A DNA stretch of 64,000 nt, taken from NCBI RefSeq assembly GCF_905475395.1, contig NC_058338.1, positions 43,993,935 to 44,057,934 of the forward strand, read 5' to 3'. The notes under the pieces are model-generated. The model was not told the DNA's origin, made no database searches, and worked only from the letters and a program-made list of their open reading frames with translations. Made by a program: the position numbers and the translations under genes. The DNA comes from Chrysoperla carnea (Eukaryota > Arthropoda > Insecta > Neuroptera > Chrysopidae). The first letter of the stretch is position 1; each line of letters begins with the position of its first letter. Positions 56,021-64,000 of the stretch are shown piece after piece.

Positions 56021-59000
56021 TCATTGCGATGTGGCAGGTATTGAAGACGGCGTTGAATGTAAACTAGATGGGCAGGCAACTGAAGGTGTATTCATACATC
56101 CTGTTGACTGCAAATACATATAATAATTATACGCAGAATTTTGATGATTAACCGCTGCAGTCGCAGAATCAGCAGTAATCGGTGACCCTCCTGGCGATAC
56201 TACTGTGGATGCGGTTGTATTATGTGTTGTAGCGGTAGGAGTACAAGGTGGTACACCCCCACCATGAAATGCCACACCTAAAATATCCGGAATGGAATGA
56301 CTACTTGGCCAACAAGTTGTCGGGTGATTACCAAGGTATAAGGAAGGTTGGTTTGGTGATGATGCCGGTAAAGATGAAGTATTACCACACGCCTTTAATT
56401 TTCTACCTAAATTTTGTGGATGAGGTCTTGTTGGGAATGGAGAATATCGTTGATATAATGAATTATATAGATGATGCGCGCCCGCTGCCGTCGAGGAATT
56501 TGGTACGGTATCTTGCGGATGGTGCGGATGTATAAATGTTCCATTGTTGTAAGTGTTATATAAATGATGTGCCGCTGCGGCAGTTGTGGAATTTGGTACG
56601 GTATCCTGATGATGATGATGGTGAATGAATGAGCCATTTTTGTTGCGTAATATTCGACTAATTGAAGACACGGACGGTACATTAAATTTATCACATATTC
56701 CATCGGCTAAAAGTCTATCACGCATTTCCCATGCGAACATGCCTGGATCTTTTTGTTTCAAATCTTTAATATACTGTACAACTTTCGGTGTGGTGACACG
56801 TGGTTTGGATCCACCTATCGCACCCGGTAATATACTGCCAGTTTCATGATAGCGTGCCAAAATCTAGAACAAAAAAAATTAATGTTAGGAAATAAATATT
56901 GAGACAAAAAATAAAAGCATAATTTATCAGGCTTTTTTAGTTTAAAAAATAACAATGTCTAAGTAGAACGAGCACCAAGGCAAGAGTACTCTATACTTTT
57001 TAAAGTTCGAATAAAAAAACAACTCAACATACTAAAGTGTGCTTTAAAACGAAGTTGAAACAGTGAAGTTTTGTTGTGAGCAAAATGTGAAACACAATAT
57101 CTTTAACAGTGTCTTTTTTATTGAAAAAATTGGAATAATTTTATTCTTTGAATTTATCTGAAGAGTGAATATGTTATAGAATAATTTAAAAACAATTGAA
57201 GAATCCTAAAAATTCTAAAAACATCCAAATTTAGTCCTTCATAAAGCTAGGGTGGGAATTGCAATGATATTATGTGCACAACATCACTTGAACGTCTAAG
57301 CTACAAAATAATGTACAATTTACTTTTATATGAAAAATTATTTTTATCAAATTGGAAAAAAACAATAATTCAAAATCTTAATTAGATCAATAATTTTCAG
57401 CGAATAAAAGAAGCTTTAAAATAGAATAGAAGATTATTGTTTTTAAGTAAGAGTTAAGCAATACGAAAAGAGTTTCGAGTCGCGCAAATAATATAAATCT
57501 ATAAATAAATTGATACAAACACACAAATAAATTCGATTTGTATGGAGAATAAAAATTATAGAACAATAAATAAATCAAAAACGTCAAAAATTTATTAAAA
57601 ATTTCAATTAAATCTGTTTTTTAATGTACTTAAAATAAATGATACACTGACCGGTAAATAAAAGAGGATATCTAGAGTGAAAATTGGTTACCACCCAAAT
57701 GGATAAATTGTTAATTTAAAAATATGTTATCCTTTTAATTTCGTTAAAATTAGAACATTCAAGAGAAATATACTCCAAAACTTGCTCTATTTGAATCAGA
57801 TGTGAATAGCCTTTTTTTATTTCAATATTAAACCCTTTGTCCACGATCATGTTTAGAGTTCGAAACGCCAAAACGCCAACATGTACGTCTTATGATTTTT
57901 TTTATTTTGGCTATGAGTTCACAGTTTTATATATAAGAATGGTTAAATTCACAGTTCGATCCACTAGAAATGTTTTTGAGGATTTCGAATCAAGAAATTA
58001 AAACCCATGAAAGAAATGGTGGAAACGCATATAATTAATGTATAACATTATATCTTACTATATACTATGTATTTATTTGCGCTCTCACCATATTTATCTA
58101 TAATTATGAACAGGTATTTGATTAGTATTGGGGTATTATTTATTATTATTCAGGTATTGTGAGTAGGTATAAATTAGAGCTATATGGGAACGGAACAACA
58201 GTAAGGGTGGAATGCAATGGTCACCAAAGATTGTTAATTAAACATGGTATTTCACTAATTGATTGATATGCGAGCGCAGCGAGTTCAACTACCGAACGTT
58301 CCAGCCAGGCAGAAGCCCTGTCCAAAAGATAGCAATTAATGAATTGAAGTTGCAAGTTAATTAAGATTAATAATCGCTGACCGTAGTTATATTTTGCTTA
58401 TGTATATTAATAATTTTAAATACGATATATGATATATAAATAAAGAGTTTAAATATATAAGGATTGAAGCATATGAAAGGTAATGAAACAATTAACTCAA
58501 TTAACTCTTGTCAACTAAGATATAAGAACCATAATTGATTCAACCATTTAAATTTTTTTTATTTACTGAGATTTGCATTTTATATTTTTTAAATGAATAA
58601 TATTTAGGGTGATAATGTTGTCAATATAATAATATATATAATATGTTGCTAATAACTTTTTGTCTCATTTCGTGTACCAATCATTGTAATTAAACTTTCA
58701 ATAATAAACTTAATTAAAATTACAAAAATAATAATAATAAAGCGATGAACTTAAAAACGAGTACAAATGAATGGGTATAATAAACATAATAATAAAATGA
58801 ATAATATTTTTAAATTTGATTTTAATAAACTTGTAATAATTTTATTTCAATTAATAAAATTTTTAATTAATCTATGCTCTAATTATGTATTTATTAACAC
58901 ACTAAATGTAATAAATGAATTAAAAATTTGTTTTAATTTTTAATTATTATAATAAATTTATATAAGCATGTTATTATTAAAATATCGCATAGGGCACGAC

Positions 59001-59866
59001 ACGCGGAGGTCTAATTTAATTTATTTTAATTATTTTATTTTATAACATTATTGCTGTAAATTAGTTCTTATCCATTGTAGGTACTTGTCCATTGAAAGAA
59101 ATAAGAATAGAGGGTGTAGAATCTTTATGAGAAATGCCTTTAAGCTAAACTGTCTGCAAATATCAATCGAGTCAAAGTTAGGTAGTGAAGAGTTTATTTG
59201 GGGTATATATTATATATTTGGGGTATAAGCTCTTTACCGTAGAATGAACTATAATAGAGTATTTCTAAGTTTCACGATCAATTTTCTACATATCAAGTTA
59301 ACATAGTGGTAGGATACACTGAATTAAGAAAATAAAAGATTTGAAATAAGATATAGATTTGATATGATATACTTAAAGTTAGAATATTTATTCTTCAATA
59401 TAAAAAAAAGATATCAAATAAGAAATATGGTATAATAACAAACGTGATAAATTCTTGAAACAATAATTTACTGATTTATGTAAAAAAGCATTTTAAATCT
59501 TGGAAAAGGAAAGTTTTTTTTAACTTGCTCCATATTAAGAACATATTTTCTTGAACCAATAAAATAGTACTAGTACATTCTTCTCTGAGGGAATTCGCTT
59601 AGCTAACATAGCTTCTGTGCTACTAATTTTTTGTTAGTATAGAGTGAAGATTTGGGTGTAAGTTTGAAAGAATGCAATTATATTTACCTTGGATACGCAA
59701 CCATGTGAAACTCGTAATTTCCTTGAGATATCGCACGGTCGTGTTCCATTTTGAGCATATTCAACAATTCGTTGCCGTACTGGCAGGGGTAAAGGTCGTC
59801 CATTAACAAACACTCCGCCTAATTGATTAACTTCTCCATACTGTTGGACATGACCGTCTAGAATAT
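56021..59866 (-). CDS. Poxm: Pox meso, Pax1/9-class paired-box factor (5' end missing)
   Basis: A DNA-binding transcription factor that patterns mesoderm-derived tissue in flies. Two coding exons are visible: 59688-59866 and 56021-56863, about 339 residues. The first carries [20 protein letters not shown] to RVSHGCVSK. It needs one base from an unseen upstream exon (acceptor TTACAG), so the true start is not in this annotation. The second begins [18 protein letters not shown] and completes the paired domain at [10 protein letters not shown]. No homeodomain follows, as expected for this class. The octapeptide HSIPDILG (Groucho-binding type) lies downstream. [29 protein letters not shown] and YNYYMYLQ match the fly Pox meso tail. 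His- and Ala-rich runs follow the paired domain, with an internal 31-residue duplication (56462-56632). The paired helices in the first exon ([16 protein letters not shown]) differ from the usual Pax1/9 form. Confidence 0.93.
56864..59687 (-). other. Pox meso intron inside the paired box
   Basis: The 2.8-kb intron runs from donor AAG|GTAAATA at 59687 to acceptor TTCTAG at 56864 and splits the paired domain after VSHGCVSK in phase 0. It is AT-rich. A patch near 58260-58340 is less so (GCGAGCGCAGCGAG). I see no gene or clear element in it. Confidence 0.75.
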
Positions 59867-60424
59867 CTGTAATAGAAAGAAATATTTCAATATAAAATAA
59901 TTTACTTATTTATGTGAAAATCAATAAATTCTTTGAAAAATAACTCATATTTAAAACATGTTACAAATTATAAATTCGCTAGCTTCCATACAACCTGCCT
60001 TCCAAAAGTTTAGTTACCGTTTTCTCAAAAACTTTAATAGATAAAAGTTTGAAAAATTGTAGGTATCTTTAAATAGTGAATAGTGTTGATGTTAATTTTA
60101 ATCAATCAGATAATAAATTAATAGGGTCAAATCGGTCAATTTGTGAGAAAAATTTCAACAATTAACTTAGTCAATTGTTTATTGACTAACTGTTTATTGA
60201 AAGTGACGCTAGAATGGGAACCGGTTCATATCCTCTTTTTAGTGGGTAATATCTACATCAACAAATTGTAAACATGTGTTTTTAGTTGAAAAAAATTTTT
60301 TTATGCTCTTTAAAATTGCATGACATTGTGTAATATTTTGTTGCCACAAATAATAAAATTTTTCCAAAATAAAAAAAAAAACAAAAAACTGAAAAGACCC
60401 CTTTAATCAATTGTATACACTATT

Positions 60425-61030
60425 ATGCAATGTTTATATGAAATATATCAAGGTATACTATGTTTAATCCCAAGTTTTTAACGCTTTAAAAAATTTATGC
60501 TACGAACAAAATTTGGGTATAGATGTTCATAAAATTAATTTCAATTTATCCTTTCGTCTGTCTGCCTGTCTGTCTAACTTCTGTCGCTACGAAAACTCGA
60601 AAACGAAAAGAGATATCAAGCTGAAATTTTTATAGCGTGCTCAAGACTTAAAAAGTGAGGTTAAGTTCGTAGATGAGAAATAAAGGCCCATTGGATCTTG
60701 AGTCCGTAGGACTCATCTTGAGATAGAGCAAAAGTTCAAATGTAGAAAATGACCCTTATAAAAAATATACAACTTTTGTTTGAAACTTTTTTCGCTTACA
60801 TCACTGCTCACCCGCGAGGGCGCAAATTAGGTTAAAGCATTATATACATGTATTATTGTATTGTATCAAGTATACATTTATTTTATGTATGTAGGTATTT
60901 GTTTACTTTGTAAGAGTTACTATCTTTCTTTACTTACATGACGTAAAAACCAAACGTTCGCTTAATCAACACTGTCTATACATGATATTTCAACAATTAA
61001 CCCAGTAAATTGTTTTCACTTGTTTTAGAT
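60425..61030 (+). repeat. Family A repeat, near full-length
   Basis: ATATATCAAGGTATACTATG, GCTACGAACAAAATTTGGG, a GTCTGTCTGCCTGTCTGTC run, AAAAGTGAGGTTAAGTTCG, TCACCCGCGAGGGCGC, AACACTGTCTATACATG and AATTGTTTTCACTTG occur in family order. It is the longest copy in the window and has no coding frame. Confidence 0.75.
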
Positions 61031-61379
61031 ATTTTCTTTTAGAAATAAGATCATCTATATTTTATAAAGCGTTACTTAATTACGGATTTAATACAACTAG
61101 ACTACCTTAACTTACATGAGTATTAGTTACATGTTCCAGACCATTTTGCACGACATTTTAATGATCGAAAAATTTCGCATAAAATTTTCATCACATGCGT
61201 AACAGATAAAATAAACAAATAGATTTATATGTGTATAAAATAATTTGTATTTTAACAAGTTTATTAAAATTAGAATGAATATATTTTGCATAAATATAAT
61301 AAATTGATTGCATTCTGTATGTTAGTAATATATATGTATAATGTACAGAGACAAGACGAGTAAAGACAATGCGATCATA

Positions 61380-61476
61380 TTCATTCATTCAAGCAGGATG
61401 CAGCTTTCAGATGAGAGCTCCGCCTACAACAGCAGTCATTTAGAACTTCAAACAAGGGTTACCGATTGTTTTTATA
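61380..61476 (-). promoter_or_regulatory. Candidate Pox meso promoter island
   Basis: On the minus strand TATAAAAA (61469-61476) is followed by about 90 bases of much less AT-rich sequence (CTGCTGTTGTAGGCGGAGC, CATCTGAAAGCTGCATCC) reaching 61385. It lies 1.5 kb before the paired-box exon in the right orientation. No matching splice donor was confirmed, so this stays a guess. Confidence 0.3.
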
Positions 61477-61551
61477 TTAAGCACATCTGTGAAGTCACTG
61501 CCCACACATAATGTATGTATAAAGATACTTCATCTATATTCAAAATGTATA

Positions 61552-62348
61552 TTAAGGTAGTATAGCAGTATCGAGGGTCACAGTTTTAACTACTATTTAA
61601 AAAAAATTTATTCTAAAAGATCATAGTTACCTACGTTAAAAGAAAAAAAAAATTATATTTTTTTACCGTACCGTTTATGAGATATAATTAATTCAGATTC
61701 AAAATTACATGAGCACTTATCAGTGTTCAGTTTTACCAGAAATGGTTTATGTTTAAAAAATTGGTAGTTTACTTATAGTAAAAAACTACTTGATGTATTA
61801 AATAGCACTAAAAACGAATTTTTATTGAATTTCAACAAGATTTACCACAACAGTTTTTTGTACCATGTATATATGAAATATATCAAGATATGTTTAGTCC
61901 CAATTTCGTAACGCTTATAAACCAACATTATCTATACATGATTTTTCAACAAAAAACTCAGTCAATTGTTTGTTTTCACTTGTCTTAAATTAATTTTTTA
62001 AACTTGACTTATGAATTGATTTAGAGAAAATAATGCATTGCTTTACAAAGTGCTGAATTCAAATTATCAAAATTCAATTACTCTAGATCTAGAATACTAT
62101 TTTTACCGTTAAAAAAAAAAAAATTAATTCATTTACATTAATTTTTTATTTTATTTCTTAAAAAGCTATTTTAATTACTAGCTATTATTTTCAACTAATA
62201 ATTTATTATTATTTATTCAACTAATAAATTATTATTATTTATAAACACATATTATGAGAAAAATTATATACTAATTGATTGCTAAGAAAAAAAATTATTG
62301 CTAATTTTACTAGAGTGGTATGGCTGTGATTCTGCTAAACTACCTTAA
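61552..62348. mobile_element. TTAA-flanked MITE with nested family A remnant
   Basis: The left end is TTAAGGTAGTATAGCAGTAT and the right end is ATTCTGCTAAACTACCTTAA, giving a terminal inverted repeat of about 20 bases with few mismatches. A CACAG block follows on both sides. TTAA flanks both ends, as in the 8574-8900 element, and both share GGTAGT. A shortened family A copy (61862-61990) lies inside. No transposase frame is present. Confidence 0.65.
61862..61990 (+). repeat. Family A repeat with internal deletion
   Basis: TACCATGTATATATGAAATA and TTTAGTCCCAATTTCGTAAC join almost directly to ATCTATACATGATTTTTC and CAATTGTTTGTTTTCACTTG. Only the two family ends remain. Confidence 0.65.
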
Positions 62349-62569
62349 TTTCTTACAGTTAAAAAATATAGATGTATGCATTTTTTAAATCTAGCATTCC
62401 ATAGCTATAAAAAAGAACCTAATAGAATAAAAATGGTAGTATAAAACGTTTCTCACTCAATTAGGAAACAAAATTTTAGGATGAAATTGAGATTGTGTCA
62501 GCATTTGTAATCCAACTTCATTTACGAGCCTTTGACAAAACTTGCAAATATCACAACTAGCAAATATCA

Positions 62570-62680
62570 CAAATATTAATTTAATTATTTTTTGTTGTGA
62601 CGCGGAAATCGAACCCGCTACGCTAGGCATAACGGAACAGAATTGGTTACGTTAAAAACAACTGAGCTACTAGGGTTGAC
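62570..62680 (-). mobile_element. tRNA-derived SINE head with A-rich tail
   Basis: On the minus strand TAGTAGCTCAGTTG (A box region), GTAACCAATTCTGTTCCG, ATGCCTAGCGTAGCGG and GGGTTCGATTTCC (B box) follow in tRNA order, then CACAACAAAAAATAATTAAA. The two ends do not pair as an acceptor stem, so it is not a working tRNA gene. The head matches 15396-15462 closely, but the tail differs. Confidence 0.65.
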
Positions 62681-62718
62681 AAGATTGTAGTAGCTCCTTA
62701 TCAAATGGAGTTCTGACA

Positions 62719-62960
62719 TGATACTCGATATTATAGTAATTTTTGTTTATTATAGTAATTTTTGTTTTGAATGAAAATTCACTGCTTATTCGAAGTGGCA
62801 AGGTCTTTTACAGCATTTTTTTTTGTTATTTGTTGTTGAAAATTGTCAATGATACTCGATATTATAATATTTTTGTTTTCAAGAATTTTCAATCAAAATT
62901 CACTGCTTATTCGAAGATGACAAGGTCCTTTGCAGCAGTGTTTTTTTTTTGTTGTTGTTA
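62719..62960. repeat. Tandem duplication, ~131-bp unit, two copies
   Basis: TGATACTCGATATTATA, then AAAATTCACTGCTTATTCG, GACAAGGTC or GGCAAGGTC and a T-rich end occur at 62719 and again at 62850. The first copy has an extra internal duplication of TTATAGTAATTTTTGTTT. Confidence 0.75.
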
Positions 62961-64000
62961 TAATTTACTTTCTATTGTTTCTTAAATAAACAATGTATCG
63001 TTGAAAATCGGTTGTGAGGTATTCTTCATTCCGATATAAATTGAAAAAATACTCATACAAAGCTCAATTGGTGATCTAATTGGAAGTTTGTAAATTTTTG
63101 AAATTTCTTCTTAAATTTTTCAAAGATATATTTCTTGTTTAAAAATAATTTATCTATCAAGATAAGAATTAATTTAGGGGGAATAACAATTTAATATTTT
63201 CAGGGTTTACACAGGAATTTTTAAAATGTCAAATATTATCGTTGCCTGTAAACATCCTGATGACTTAAGACTTGTGCCACCCTAAAATAGTGTACATGAA
63301 GTATTTCTTAGGGGGTTAAATTCATATATTATTAAAGGTTAATTGACGTTTTGACCGATTGTTCTTTTAAAATATGTGTAAATATAACTTAGAATATATA
63401 ACTTTTAAAGGGTGTTGAGAAAATTTGAAAACATTTACAGAAATAAGTTCTTTTTTTTACTTCAAGAAGATGATTTGGTACATAAGTAAATAAGTTTATT
63501 TTATTAAAAATTGCCGCTCTAGGATTTTGAATGAAAACTAGCATCGTACAGAGAATTGATACTGTATGTGCTAACACGGATAGAAATAGATTTTTATTTA
63601 AAAAAAATATAATTTTTTTCTTAGTATTGTTATTTACTATACTTTATTGCAATTTAAGCAAGAATTGTGGGCTATACTATATTTTTGGATATAGCCGAAT
63701 ATAAGTGAATCTAAAAGGTTGTACCTTTACAATAATTGTATTCAGAATTTCTGAAATATTAATTTTTTTTGTACGTAACTTAAACTGGGGCTATTCACGT
63801 TTCATCGAAGCACAGGAGAGAAAAAGTTCTAGTCTCCTCTATGATATTTTGATGATGCCTGGCATTTTGTTTTGTTTTTTTTTTTATTTAAAATACTAAA
63901 AAATTTTTAATTTTGTAATGTTATTTAATATAATTTATTGCAAAGAAAATATTTTATTTCAATTTAAACAAGAGTTGTGGGCTACTGCATTTTTGGAAAT
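62961..64000. other. Gene-free right end with a direct repeat
   Basis: No gene is supported. Two related blocks, GCAATTTAAGCAAGAATTG with TGGGCTATACTATATTTTTG near 63650 and CAATTTAAACAAGAGTTGTG with GGCTACTGCATTTTTGG near 63959, lie about 300 bases apart. The second is cut by the window edge. Confidence 0.5.

Larger units (their letters stand above)
59867..61551. other. Region upstream of the visible Pox meso exons
   Basis: The first coding exon of Pox meso should lie here or farther right, but I could not find a short ATG exon with the needed 1-base overhang. A family A repeat fills 60425-61030. A less AT-rich island occurs at about 61380-61500. Confidence 0.45.

Noticed and set aside
56248-56849. 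Open frames on the other strand and another frame of the Pox meso exon
   Set aside because: They are shadows of the codon-biased Pox meso exon; the paired-domain frame is unambiguous.
62598-62680. Functional tRNA gene
   Set aside because: A and B boxes are present, but the ends do not pair as an acceptor stem and an A-rich tail follows. It reads as a SINE head.

Overview
The window is nuclear DNA from an insect. The evidence is intron-split genes with GT/AG splice sites, very AT-rich non-coding DNA, proteins closest to insect families (a Pox meso Pax protein, the separation-anxiety acetyltransferase starting MTRSS, and V-ATPase subunit A), and retroelement tails made of CCTAA/TTAGG, which is the usual insect telomere unit. 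TTAGG leans weakly away from true flies. I cannot fix the order or species from the sequence.

Four protein-coding genes can be supported. From left to right they are: (1) the 5' coding exon of an SLC46-type MFS transporter on the minus strand (11927-12902), whose second half I could not find in the window; (2) NAA50/san, an N-terminal acetyltransferase, complete in three exons on the plus strand (32894-34443); (3) Vha68, the catalytic A subunit of the V-ATPase, complete in seven coding exons plus a probable 5' UTR exon on the plus strand (37303-42848, 615 residues predicted); (4) Pox meso, a Pax1/9-class transcription factor on the minus strand (56021-59866), with a complete paired domain across two exons but no first coding exon found. 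They do not form an operon or an obvious pathway. san and Vha68 are neighbouring housekeeping genes in the same direction; Pox meso is a developmental regulator in a wide non-coding neighbourhood.

The rest, well over 80 percent, is intergenic and intronic DNA rich in small mobile elements. Non-LTR retrotransposon debris: a LINE 3' end (4094-4590) and a reverse-transcriptase fragment (11385-11646). tRNA-headed SINEs: 15209-15462 (minus strand, with a TTAGG tail) and a tRNA-like head at 62570-62680; 1580-1745 is a headless body copy. Fold-back or MITE-like elements: 8574-8900, 16440-18420, 26231-26740, 27928-28327, 33714-33930, 44576-44774, 55040-55470 and 61552-62348. A dispersed family of about 0.5 kb ('family A') appears in at least seven substantial copies. 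A Helitron-like unit lies at 30990-31623, and a 262-bp minisatellite of four copies at 46243-47231.

No single new biological system stands out. The points most worth following are the LINE and SINE that seem to share a CCTAA-tailed 3' end, two elements with the same GGTAGT terminus next to TTAA, the nested palindrome at 16440-18420, and an internal tandem duplication in the Pox meso C-terminal region.
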